Positions 1 to 6,359 of a stretch of DNA of 7,777 nucleotides are shown here, piece by piece. The notes below the pieces were generated by a model. That model was not told the DNA's origin and ran no database searches. It was given only the letters and a program-made list of their open reading frames with translations. The translations under genes were made by a program, and so were the position numbers. The stretch's first letter is position 1. Every line of letters starts with the position of its first letter. Source of the stretch: a bacterium (lineage in GTDB: Bacteria > Verrucomicrobiota > Verrucomicrobiia > Limisphaerales > UBA11358); contig JAJXXI010000511.1 of the NCBI GenBank assembly GCA_021781185.1, positions 1 to 7,777 on the forward strand, written 5' to 3'.

Positions 1-585
1 CAGCCTCCTTTCAATTCCGGCTACTGGGCGGAGGCGCGCGCCATCGCCCAGCCCGTCCTGAAACAACTTGAGAATGCGGAGGCCGTGGTCATTGGCTCCG
101 GTTCCTGTGGCGCGATGGTGAAAAAATTCTATCCGGAACTGTTCGCCGGAACCCCGCACGCGGCCTTGGCAAAAGAAGTGTCCAATCGCACCTGGGAATT
201 TTCGGATTTTCTCGTCAACAAGCTTGGCGTCACGGATCTTGGTGCTCGTTTCCCGCACAAGGTCACTTTTCACGACGGTTGCCACGGCTTGCGCGAACTG
301 GGCATTAAAACCGCGCCGCGCGCCCTGCTCGGCTGCGTCGGCGGACTGGAATTCGCCGAACTGAAGGAGGAATCGTGCTGCGGTTTCGGCGGAACTTTCT
401 CCGCGAAATTTCCGATGATCTCCACCGCCATGGGCGAGGTGAAATGCGCCGCCGCGACTGAAACAGGCGCGGATTACATCGTCTCCAACGATTTGAGCTG
501 CCTCATGCATATTCAGGGATTGCTGTCGCGCCAGGGCAGCCCGATCAAAACGCTTCACCTTGCCGAGGTGCTGAACCACAAATGA
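1..585 (+). CDS. lutA: LutA, lactate utilization (Fe-S)-binding subunit, 5' end missing
   Basis: C-terminal ~194 residues of LutA (YkgE family), open from base 1, so the start lies outside the window. The family usually has about 240 residues, so roughly 45 are missing. Visible signatures are QPPFNSGYW at the very start, GSGSCGAM, FHDGCHGLRELGI, and EESCCGFGGTFSAKFP, the second cysteine-rich CCG motif that holds an Fe-S cluster in glycolate-oxidase/heterodisulfide-reductase-type subunits. In characterised bacteria LutA works with LutB and LutC in the cytoplasm to oxidise L-lactate to pyruvate. The stop codon TGA (583-585) overlaps an ATG at 582, beginning a bridging mini-ORF that leads into lutB. 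Family assignment is firm; the physiological substrate is inferred from family and gene order. Confidence 0.93.
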   Translation, partial: QPPFNSGYWAEARAIAQPVLKQLENAEAVVIGSGSCGAMVKKFYPELFAGTPHAALAKEVSNRTWEFSDFLVNKLGVTDLGARFPHKVTFHDGCHGLRELGIKTAPRALLGCVGGLEFAELKEESCCGFGGTFSAKFPMISTAMGEVKCAAATETGADYIVSNDLSCLMHIQGLLSRQGSPIKTLHLAEVLNHK

Positions 586-701
586 ACAAGGATCAATACA
601 TGACCAGATGGCTGGCCGGGTTGGCGGAGCATCCATCAATTCATTCATCCACGCATCCCTTGGATTCTGGGGCAGAGCAAGCCGGGAACGTTGCCGCATG
701 A
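582..701 (+). CDS. 39-residue bridging mini-ORF between lutA and lutB
   Basis: Small reading frame that exactly fills the gap between lutA and lutB. It starts at ATG 582, overlapping the lutA stop as ATGA (582-585), and ends with TGA 699-701, overlapping the lutB start as ATGA (698-701). The product begins MNKDQYMTRWLAGLAEHPSI and is rich in Ser and His in the middle; no family is recognised. A second in-frame ATG at 600 follows an AAGG at 588-591. The double 4-base overlap is the arrangement expected for translational coupling, so it may matter as a translated leader rather than for its peptide. It could also be chance. The alternative reading, starting lutB at ATG 608, adds 30 residues unlike a LutB N-terminus. 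Confidence 0.35.
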   Translation: MNKDQYMTRWLAGLAEHPSIHSSTHPLDSGAEQAGNVAA

Positions 702-2092
702 GCTCCTTCGTTTCAAATTTCAAAGCCCTCGCCAGCGAGAAGACGCACGACTTGCGGCACCGGCAATTCATCCGCACCGCCCTGCGCGGCTATGAAGCGG
801 CCCGCGACCGGCGCAAGGGGGCGTTCCGCAGTTGGGAATCAGCCCGGCAATCCGCTGCCGAAACCAAGTGGCAGGCCATCAATCATCTGGACGCGCATCT
901 GGTCGCCCTGACCGCCAAACTTGAGGCGCGCGGCACAAAAGTTCACTGGGCCAGCACGGCGGCCCAGGCGCGGGAAATCATCGCGCAGATTCTGCGCGAT
1001 AAAAAGGCGCGCTCCATCATCAAGTCCAAGGCCATGACCTCGGAGGAAATCCACCTGAACCACGCCTTGGAGCAGGAGGGGTTCACGGTGGTCGAATCCG
1101 ACCTGGGCGAATTCATCGTTCAGCTCCGCCGCGAGACGCCGTATCACATCGTCTTTCCTTCGATGCACCTGACGCGCGGCGAGATCAAGGATTTGTTCCA
1201 GCGCGAACTCGGCGATGCGCCCTCGGACAACCCGGAAGATTTGACGATGGTCGCCCGCCGCGTGATGCGCCAGAAATACATCGCCGCCGACGTCGGATTC
1301 ACCGGGGCGAACTTCGCCATTGCCGAAACCGGCATGATTTCCATCACGGAAAACGAGGGCAATGCCCGGCTCACCGCCGCGCTGCCGAAAACCATGGTCA
1401 CGCTGCTGGGCATTGAAAAGGTGCTGCCGCGCTTCGCCGATCTGGCGTTGTTTTTGCCGATGCTGGCGACGGCGGGTGCCGGCCAGCCGATGACGTGCTA
1501 CAACACCATGTATTCCGGCCCGCGCCAGCCCGGCGAGGTTGACGGACCGGAGGAATGGCACGTGGTCCTGCTCGACAACCGCCGCACCGAGCTCCTTGCC
1601 GATGTGGAACAGCGTGACGCACTCCACTGCATCCGCTGTGGCGCGTGCCTGAACGTCTGCCCCATCTTCCGCAACGTCGGCGGGCACACTTACGGCACGA
1701 CTTACAGCGGCCCGATCGGCTCGGTCATCACGCCGCATTTGCGCGGGCTGCAAGACTGGAAACATCTTTCCAACGCCTCATCCCTCTGCGGCGCCTGCAC
1801 CGAAACGTGCCCGGTGAAAATAGATTTGCACCATCATCTGCTCCACAACCGCCGGAATGCTTCCGTCAGCAAACCGGCGTTTTTCGAGCGCATGGCCTAC
1901 CAGGTCTTCGGCATCGTGGCCAACGAACCGAAGTTCTGGTGGCTCGCAAAAAAAATCGGCTGGCTGACCCAGCCATTTCAAAAATTGGTGAAAGGTTCCG
2001 CGCTTGATCCCGCTAAAGCGTGGACCAAAACACGGGATTTACCGCCCATGCCGCAGGAAACCTTCAAAGACTGGTGGGAAAACCGGAAATGA
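698..2092 (+). CDS. lutB: LutB, lactate utilization iron-sulfur protein with LUD domain
   Basis: A 464-residue LutB (YkgF family; relatives are about 470-480 residues). The LUD domain (formerly DUF162) covers roughly residues 55-290, including the GFTGANFAIAETGMISITEN stretch. A ferredoxin-like module follows: CxxCxxCxxxCP with Cys311, 314, 317 and 321, then GGHTYG and SGPIGSVITP, then SLCGACTETCPVKID with Cys364, 367 and 371. These ligands can hold two [4Fe-4S] clusters, consistent with electron transfer during L-lactate oxidation with LutA and LutC. ATG 698 was chosen over the upstream ATG 608 because MSSFVSNFKALASEKTHD fits a LutB N-terminus and because it overlaps the preceding mini-ORF stop. 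No Shine-Dalgarno sequence is seen, which favours coupling. Cytoplasmic; no signal peptide or membrane segment. Confidence 0.95.
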   Translation: MSSFVSNFKALASEKTHDLRHRQFIRTALRGYEAARDRRKGAFRSWESARQSAAETKWQAINHLDAHLVALTAKLEARGTKVHWASTAAQAREIIAQILRDKKARSIIKSKAMTSEEIHLNHALEQEGFTVVESDLGEFIVQLRRETPYHIVFPSMHLTRGEIKDLFQRELGDAPSDNPEDLTMVARRVMRQKYIAADVGFTGANFAIAETGMISITENEGNARLTAALPKTMVTLLGIEKVLPRFADLALFLPMLATAGAGQPMTCYNTMYSGPRQPGEVDGPEEWHVVLLDNRRTELLADVEQRDALHCIRCGACLNVCPIFRNVGGHTYGTTYSGPIGSVITPHLRGLQDWKHLSNASSLCGACTETCPVKIDLHHHLLHNRRNASVSKPAFFERMAYQVFGIVANEPKFWWLAKKIGWLTQPFQKLVKGSALDPAKAWTKTRDLPPMPQETFKDWWENRK

Positions 2093-2136
2093 ATCGGAAA
2101 ACAGTCAGACACCTTTTGCGTCTTCTGAATTTTTAA
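2089..2136 (+). other. 15-codon bridging mini-ORF between lutB and lutC
   Basis: The 45-base gap between lutB and lutC holds one short frame. ATG 2089 overlaps the lutB stop as ATGA (2089-2092), and the frame reads MNRKTVRHLLRLLNF before TAA at 2134-2136, one base before the lutC ATG (TAAGATG). lutC itself has no clear Shine-Dalgarno site. The layout could let ribosomes carry over from lutB to lutC, like the lutA-lutB mini-ORF. A frame this short can easily be chance; the peptide is basic and leucine-rich, and no function is assigned. Confidence 0.22.
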
Positions 2137-2137
2137 G

Positions 2138-2815
2138 ATGAGCGAACGAGAGAATATTTTGGGTCGCATCCGTGAGGCGCTACAGACCAAGGCTCCCCTG
2201 CCCGGCCCGCATCAAGCCCGTGGCACCGTGATGCCGGCGGTGCCGGCCATTCGCAAATGGCTGCCGCCAGTCGGCACCAGCGCAGAGGAGCAGACCGTCT
2301 TGTTTGCCCAAAACGCCGCAGACTTGAAGGCGGATTTCCAATTGTTTGCCAGCGCCGATGAATTGAAAACTGCGCTCGTCAAAGTGCGCGACGCGGAAAA
2401 ATGGCGGCGCATTGCCAGCCATGGCGGCGTGTTGAGCGACTTTGCGTGCCAGGCGCTCGGGTTGCCCGTGGTGCTCACCGACCGCAGTTACCACGTTCAG
2501 GAAATGGAGCAATGTGACGTCGCCATCACGGAGTGCGACCTACTCGTCGCGCAAACCGGCGGAGTTGTTGTCACCAGCCGCAGCGCGGGCGGACGCGCCT
2601 TGTCGGTGCTACCCCCGCATCATGTCGTGATTGCGCGGCGCGACCAGTTGGTGGCCGACCTGCCGGCGGCATTTTCCCGGTTGCAGCAGAAATACGCGCC
2701 CGATTATCCGAGCATGATTTCGTTCATCACGGGCCCCAGTCGCACCGGTGATATTGAGCGCATTCTGGTCCTCGGCGCGCATGGACCGAAGCGGCTGACG
2801 GTTTTTTGCCTGTAA
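2138..2815 (+). CDS. lutC: LutC, lactate utilization LUD-domain subunit
   Basis: A 225-residue LutC (YkgG family; relatives are about 220-240 residues). The N-terminus MSERENILGRIREAL is characteristic. The LUD domain occupies most of the chain, with the conserved core at about residues 129-162: ECDLLVAQTGGVVVTSRSAG followed by GRALSVLPPHHVVI. The end, near FITGPSRTGDIERILVLGAH, is also typical: the SRTxDIE and LGxHGP elements are a LUD hallmark. LutC has no cysteine cluster motif and is the third component of the LutABC L-lactate oxidation system. It lies 45 bases after lutB, with a mini-ORF filling the gap, so it is almost certainly co-transcribed. Start: ATG 2138, the only one giving the expected N-terminus. 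Confidence 0.94.
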   Translation: MSERENILGRIREALQTKAPLPGPHQARGTVMPAVPAIRKWLPPVGTSAEEQTVLFAQNAADLKADFQLFASADELKTALVKVRDAEKWRRIASHGGVLSDFACQALGLPVVLTDRSYHVQEMEQCDVAITECDLLVAQTGGVVVTSRSAGGRALSVLPPHHVVIARRDQLVADLPAAFSRLQQKYAPDYPSMISFITGPSRTGDIERILVLGAHGPKRLTVFCL

Positions 2816-2847
2816 AGTGCAGGTTGCTCCAGGCTAGAGATTGAACG

Positions 2848-3315
2848 ATGCTGTTGCATATGTCACTGGACACATTCAAACAAAACAAGCCCCCGGGTGC
2901 TGGTCTAAAGCGAATACTGGTCATTGATGACAACCGGGTCGTTTTGACAGCCATGTCCATCATGCTTAAAAGCAAGGGCTATGAAGTGATGCTGGCCGAC
3001 AGCGGTTCTGAAACCATCACGGTTTTGCGGGAAGGGCGTCCGGATTTGATCCTGCTTGACCTGGATTTTGCCCCCGACTCATCCGGTGTGAGCGGGTTTC
3101 GTGATGGGTTTGTGATAATTGAATGGGTGCGGCGCACGTGCAACGCGGAGAATCTGCCGGTGATTATCGTGTCGTCGCTGGACCCGGCGCAATACAAGGC
3201 CAAGGCCCAAGCTGCCGGCATTCTCATTTGTTTCCAGAAACCGGTGGACAAGGAAAAGCTTCTGGTCGCGATTCAAACCATCTTGGGCGTCAAGTCTGGT
3301 CCGCAAGCCGCCTGA
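2848..3315 (+). CDS. Stand-alone receiver-domain response regulator
   Basis: A 155-residue protein with a single CheY-like receiver domain (about residues 20-145) and no DNA-binding or enzymatic output domain. Key residues are visible: acidic pair Asp27-Asp28 (ILVIDDNR), phospho-acceptor Asp71 (PDLILLDLDF), the switch Ser109/110 (VIIVSS) and the conserved Lys131 (FQKPVD). The loop after the phospho-acceptor is longer than usual: about 12 residues, APDSSGVSGFRD, before DGFVIIEWVRR. I associate such long loops with verrucomicrobial receivers, from memory. It begins 32 bases after lutC, so it may be the last gene of the lut operon, but no cognate histidine kinase is in the window. ATG 2848 is used; ATG 2860 is an equally possible start, since neither has a good Shine-Dalgarno site. 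Confidence 0.93.
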   Translation: MLLHMSLDTFKQNKPPGAGLKRILVIDDNRVVLTAMSIMLKSKGYEVMLADSGSETITVLREGRPDLILLDLDFAPDSSGVSGFRDGFVIIEWVRRTCNAENLPVIIVSSLDPAQYKAKAQAAGILICFQKPVDKEKLLVAIQTILGVKSGPQAA

Positions 3316-3367
3316 GACAAGCAGACGATTGCCCGGCAGGTGCATTAACCACCACTTCGGCTGAACC

Positions 3368-3399
3368 TTCGGAACACCAAAAACGAGTTTTTTTCCGAA
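3368..3399. terminator. Hairpin between convergent genes, possible terminator
   Basis: Perfect outer stem TTCGGAA (3368-3374) / TTCCGAA (3393-3399), a 4-base bulge CACC, then an inner stem AAAAA (3379-3383) / TTTTT (3388-3392) with loop CGAG. It lies between the response-regulator stop (3315) and the stop of the convergent gene (3432), where a shared terminator would be expected. There is no clean T-run after the outer stem on either strand, so it is not a textbook intrinsic terminator. Its right arm overlaps the start of the DUF6580-like relic leader. Confidence 0.38.
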
Positions 3400-3513
3400 T
3401 TTGAATCCTTCCGCATCCGCGTTACCACGACTCAGGTGAAAGGTAAATTCATCCAGGTCGTGATTTTCGTGGTGGCGTTCGCGTTGTCGCGGACTCCTGA
3501 ATTGCTGCCGCCG
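3392..3513 (+). repeat. Diverged direct repeat, left copy (matches 7601-7722)
   Basis: Aligned without gaps at an offset of 4209 bases, this segment matches 7601-7722. By hand count about 27 of 44 bases match in the leader (3392-3435) and about 53 of 78 in the coding part (3436-3513). Shared blocks include TTTCC..ATTTGAA in the leader and GCGTTGTCGCG in the coding part. Similarity falls to background right after 3513. The orientation is the same in both copies. The divergence pattern looks like two paralogous gene starts rather than a recent duplication. Confidence 0.72.
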
Positions 3514-4574
3514 TTGTTGTCGAAGTCGGAGCTGATGGTTGCCGTGCCTGTCCCGGCGCTCTTGCGGAGCAGACCGTAGTTGTAAAAAATCCCGTAGTAG
3601 GGGCTGAGGGTGCCCCCGTCCTGAAAATCATAAGTGCCGCCGGCCAGGTTGTAAAAGCTGGCGTGAATCTGGATCGTGGAGGTGTTGGTGTGATAAATCG
3701 TTCCCGGATTATAAAACGTGCCATCTATGCCCCTTGAGTTGGCACCCGCAATGGTGATGGTGTTCAGATTGGAGGTGACACCTGAAATCCGGCCGCCCGT
3801 CCATTGGAACAAATTCCCGGACATATCCATCGTCAGGCTGGGGCTGGCCGACAAAATGCCGCTGGCCAGCAAAACCGTGCCCGCACCGCTGCCCCCGACC
3901 ACTCCCGCCCAGGTCGGGCTGCTCCCGCCCGTCAAATCAAGCACCGCGCCGGCCGCCACAGTGAAGGTGCCGTTGGAACTCGTGCCACTGCCCAGAACCA
4001 ACGTCCCGGCGTCCACCTCGATGCTGCCGCCGAGATTGTTGAGGTAAACATCGGTGAACAGGGCGATTCCCACGCCGCTGCTTTTGCGCAGTTGGCCGTA
4101 GTTATTGAAGTAAGGGAGGGAGCCGCCACTGACGGTGCGGAGAAGGATGGTTCCGTCGCCCGCCAAATTGTAGATACCGACGCCCAGATTCTCAAAGTGG
4201 GTGCTGCACGGCATGGCCAGGGTGCCTTCGCCACTTTGAAACACGGTTCCCTGATTGTAGAGGACGCCGCTGAGGAAGTTGCTTCCGCTGAACATGGAGT
4301 TAGCCCCTTCCGCCGTCAGGGTGGCCGGGCCGCCGATTTCCAGATGCGCGCCGTTCAAATTCAGATTTCCAACCGTTACCGATTGGGCGGCGGTGGTGGA
4401 ATCAAAATAAAGATGGTGCGAGATGTAAACGGTGTCGCCATTGCCCGGAATGTTGGCCGGATCCCAGGTATTGGTGGCGACAAACCAGGAGCCGTCGCGG
4501 ATGCTGTTGTAATCCGTCGCCTGGCTGCTGAAGACGCAGAGCGAAGACAAGGCCAGGAGGAGTTTGAGGTTCAT
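3432..4574 (-). CDS. Exported beta-helix-like repeat protein with chimeric C-terminus
   Basis: A 380-residue protein. MNLKLLLALSSLCVFSSQA is a clear signal peptide. The head, DGSWFVATNTWDPANIPGNG then DTVYI, is the usual opening of autotransporter-like or G8-like right-handed beta-helix proteins. The body is rich in Gly, Ser, Thr and Asn with two related units: residues ~104-184, holding YFNNYGQLRKSSGVG and YLNNLGGSIEVDAGTLVLG, and ~287-357, holding FYNPGTIYH, IFYNYGLLRKSAGTG and FDNNGGS. The second unit stops at Ser357, where the first continues. The last 23 residues are read antisense through the DUF6580-like relic, so the native 3' end, with any sorting signal, is lost. It probably acts at the cell surface or outside the cell; no catalytic residues are recognised. 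ATG 4574 is fixed by the signal peptide; no Shine-Dalgarno site is seen. Confidence 0.8.
   Translation of the reverse strand: MNLKLLLALSSLCVFSSQATDYNSIRDGSWFVATNTWDPANIPGNGDTVYISHHLYFDSTTAAQSVTVGNLNLNGAHLEIGGPATLTAEGANSMFSGSNFLSGVLYNQGTVFQSGEGTLAMPCSTHFENLGVGIYNLAGDGTILLRTVSGGSLPYFNNYGQLRKSSGVGIALFTDVYLNNLGGSIEVDAGTLVLGSGTSSNGTFTVAAGAVLDLTGGSSPTWAGVVGGSGAGTVLLASGILSASPSLTMDMSGNLFQWTGGRISGVTSNLNTITIAGANSRGIDGTFYNPGTIYHTNTSTIQIHASFYNLAGGTYDFQDGGTLSPYYGIFYNYGLLRKSAGTGTATISSDFDNNGGSNSGVRDNANATTKITTWMNLPFT
3436..3513 (+). pseudogene. 5' relic of a DUF6580-like membrane protein gene
   Basis: GTG 3436 opens a frame reading VKGKFIQVVIFVVAFALSRT followed by PELLPP. It aligns residue for residue with the start of the gene at 7645 (VKSKILLPAIFIATFALSRI, then PGLLPA): 14 of 26 positions are identical, including the FALSR motif. 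The similarity stops at about 3513. The frame then runs with no likeness to the family to TAG at 3577-3579, 47 codons in all. The family is normally over 150 residues with several membrane segments, so only the first segment remains. The relic lies antisense under the 3' end of the beta-helix-like gene. It is interpreted as the stump of a former convergent gene whose remainder was deleted. Family assignment depends on that of the 7645 gene. Confidence 0.65.
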
Positions 4575-4605
4575 AAATTTGTATTCACAGGTGGATGAGG
4601 CTGAT

Positions 4606-4827
4606 TCAATCGCAGGAAGGGTTCGAATTGAATGGGTGAAAGTTCATTGGACCCGCAGCCGATGGAAAACTCGGCCCGGTCTTTGCGTTCACATCCGTGA
4701 CACAACCGATGGCATTGATGGCCACAAAAGCGGCTTCGAGGGCGGGCGGAGTCTGGGCCGGAGCCAGCGGGATTACCGCCAGCCAAAAAGCAAGTGCTTG
4801 CAGCGCGCGAAGACTTGAAATTCTCAT
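4606..4827 (-). CDS. Possible small exported protein, 73 residues
   Basis: It fills most of the 283-base gap between the beta-helix-like gene and the LamG gene, same strand. ATG 4827 gives a convincing signal peptide: basic MRISSLR, hydrophobic ALQALAFWLAVIPLAP, and a likely APA|QT cleavage site. The mature part would be only about 49 residues (TPPALEAAFVAINAIGCVTD and onward) with two cysteines, ending SNPSCD. No family is recognised. The sequence before the start (AATTTATG) resembles that before the neighbouring gene at 4574. It may be a genuine small secreted peptide or the stump of a longer exported protein that lost its 3' part, as happened to its downstream neighbour. An upstream TTG at 4851 in frame is an unlikely alternative start. 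Confidence 0.42.
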   Translation of the reverse strand: MRISSLRALQALAFWLAVIPLAPAQTPPALEAAFVAINAIGCVTDVNAKTGPSFPSAAGPMNFHPFNSNPSCD

Positions 4828-4857
4828 AAATTGGATGCGCTTTATGGTCAAACCGGT

Positions 4858-6345
4858 TCATCGGGAAAATTGCCGGACGCGAAAAAACTGTTGCGCGTTG
4901 GTTCCCGTCGCAACCGTGTTGGTCAGGAACAATTCGCTCGCGTAATTCGTGGCGGTCACCCCCAGCCAGCCCTGGATCTCCAGCGCGGCGCTGGCCTGCA
5001 ACTGATAGCTCCAGCCCGGAAACGTGTTCCATACCAGCGTCAGTTGGTTGGTGGTCCGCGCTGACACTTGGATCAGCGGCGGCGGAATTACGGGCGGATT
5101 GCCTGTGTAGGTGATTTCCAGATATGGCACGATATCGGAATCTGGAAAGGTGCTGCCATTGTTTGGATTGGGAACCGCCCGGCTGTAATAGCTCATCCCG
5201 GGGTCGTCAATGACCAGCAACGATAACCGGTCGTCCGCCAGATCGAGCGCCGGATTCCATGCGCTCAGATTCAAATCCCATATGATATACTGTTGGCCAA
5301 CGCCGCCGTTCACCTCAGCCAGAAAGTCGGTCGTGCCACTGACAAAGCTGTTCCATGTCACGAAGGATTGATTCCACGTGTCATTTTCAACCCGCCAGAT
5401 GGTCTGACCACCACTATAGACATAATTATATGGAGCGCGCGAAACCAAACCCAGCGTTGCCGAGGTAATGCTGGCCGACACCGGAAGGCTCGAAAAATCA
5501 AACTGCAACAAAATACGTCTGGTTGAGTTGGCATCCAATATTCCCCATTCTTCAAAAGGCGTATTGGGTGTGTCTGAATCAATCTGGGCATTTTGCATGG
5601 CCATCAGCTTGATCGTGTGGAGCTGGCCCGCCACTGCGGCAATTTCCGTTGGCGTCAGCGCGCGGTTGTAGAGGCGCACCTCGTCCAGCACGTTGTTCCC
5701 ATAATAGTTCCAGTTCGGTGACAATTGCGCCCCAAGATGGAGTGGCCGCGCAGAAGGAAAGAGATTGACGGTGCCCGCCCCCTCAGAAAACTCAACCGGG
5801 CGCGAGAGTCCGTCAATATAAAAGGCCGGATTGGCCGATCCGTTGGTGGCCACTACCGCGTAATGGTGCCAATCAAAATCGGACACGCCCGAAATCCCCC
5901 GCCAGCCACCCCGGAAGGTGAAGTAGAGCATGTGGTTGTTTCCGGAGTGAAAACTCACGCCGTAATTGGCCTCACCGTCTTGGGTGGAGTTCCAATCCCC
6001 GCCCTTTTCCAAAACGAAATCAATGCCGAAGCGCTGGCGTTTTGCCCAGAACTCGATCGTCAGCGCGTTGGTCAGCCGGAGTGCCGGGTTGTCCGGCACC
6101 TCAACCACGCCATTGGTTCCGTCAAAAGCGATCCCGGACCCGAACTGGCCGGACACATAGCTGATGCCGCCAGACGCCGTGCCATCGTGATGGTTGGCAG
6201 TGGCATCCACGGCGCTTCCTTCCGCCGACCACCAAGCGATGAGGCCGAACGGCAGGGTGTTGGTGTTCCATTGCTGGGCTTTGAGTGCCGGCACAATCGC
6301 AGTCAAGGCCAGCGTAACCGACACAATCAGGAGTTTGCTTTTCAT
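4858..6345 (-). CDS. Exported LamG (concanavalin-like) + DNRLRE domain protein
   Basis: A 495-residue exported protein. Signal peptide MKSKLLIVSVTLALTAIVPA, then LKAQ. A LamG/concanavalin-like domain spans about residues 34-235 (GLIAWWSAEGSAVDATANHH, FDGTNGVVEVPD, then VLDEVRLYNRALTPTEIAAV, the typical closing strand). A DNRLRE/CBM96-like domain follows at about 246-414 (LLQFDFSSLP, WRVENDTWNQSFVTWNSF, DDRLSLLVID, VPYLEITYTG). A short C-terminal beta module (about 425-495) carries LVWNTFPGWSYQLQASAALE and ends AQQFFRVRQFSR, an ending common in verrucomicrobial secreted proteins in my recollection. It probably binds carbohydrate outside the cell; no catalytic site is seen. ATG 6345 is chosen: it begins the signal peptide and has AGAAGG five bases upstream. 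ATG 6363, which overlaps the upstream stop as ATGA, would add only six residues. Confidence 0.92.
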   Translation of the reverse strand: MKSKLLIVSVTLALTAIVPALKAQQWNTNTLPFGLIAWWSAEGSAVDATANHHDGTASGGISYVSGQFGSGIAFDGTNGVVEVPDNPALRLTNALTIEFWAKRQRFGIDFVLEKGGDWNSTQDGEANYGVSFHSGNNHMLYFTFRGGWRGISGVSDFDWHHYAVVATNGSANPAFYIDGLSRPVEFSEGAGTVNLFPSARPLHLGAQLSPNWNYYGNNVLDEVRLYNRALTPTEIAAVAGQLHTIKLMAMQNAQIDSDTPNTPFEEWGILDANSTRRILLQFDFSSLPVSASITSATLGLVSRAPYNYVYSGGQTIWRVENDTWNQSFVTWNSFVSGTTDFLAEVNGGVGQQYIIWDLNLSAWNPALDLADDRLSLLVIDDPGMSYYSRAVPNPNNGSTFPDSDIVPYLEITYTGNPPVIPPPLIQVSARTTNQLTLVWNTFPGWSYQLQASAALEIQGWLGVTATNYASELFLTNTVATGTNAQQFFRVRQFSR

Positions 6346-6350
6346 TTGGG

Positions 6351-6356
6351 CCTTCT
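6351..6356 (-). promoter_or_regulatory. Ribosome binding site for the LamG/DNRLRE gene
   Basis: On the minus strand AGAAGG lies five bases upstream of ATG 6345. It is one of only two good Shine-Dalgarno sites seen in the window. It favours ATG 6345 over ATG 6363, which lies upstream of this site. Confidence 0.5.
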
Positions 6357-6359
6357 TTC

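Noticed and set aside
608..697. Upstream start of lutB at ATG 608
   Set aside because: The 30 added residues (MAGRVGGASINSF...) do not resemble a LutB N-terminus and there is no Shine-Dalgarno site at proper spacing. ATG 698 gives the expected N-terminus and the ATGA overlap.
839..1765. 308-codon open frame on the minus strand opposite lutB
   Set aside because: It lies fully antisense to a well-recognised LutB, has an Arg/Gly/Ala-rich low-information sequence and no recognisable motif. This is the usual shadow of a GC-rich gene.
2104..2128. Weak inverted repeat TCAGAC...GTCTTCTGA between lutB and lutC
   Set aside because: Stem of only 4-6 pairs with a mismatch and no proper T-tail; it lies inside the bridging mini-ORF and would break up the operon. 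Not called as a terminator.
3804..4598. 264-codon plus-strand frame opposite the beta-helix-like gene
   Set aside because: The composition (Gln, Ala, Arg, Gly runs) is the complement of Gly/Ser/Thr repeats on the other strand; no family features.
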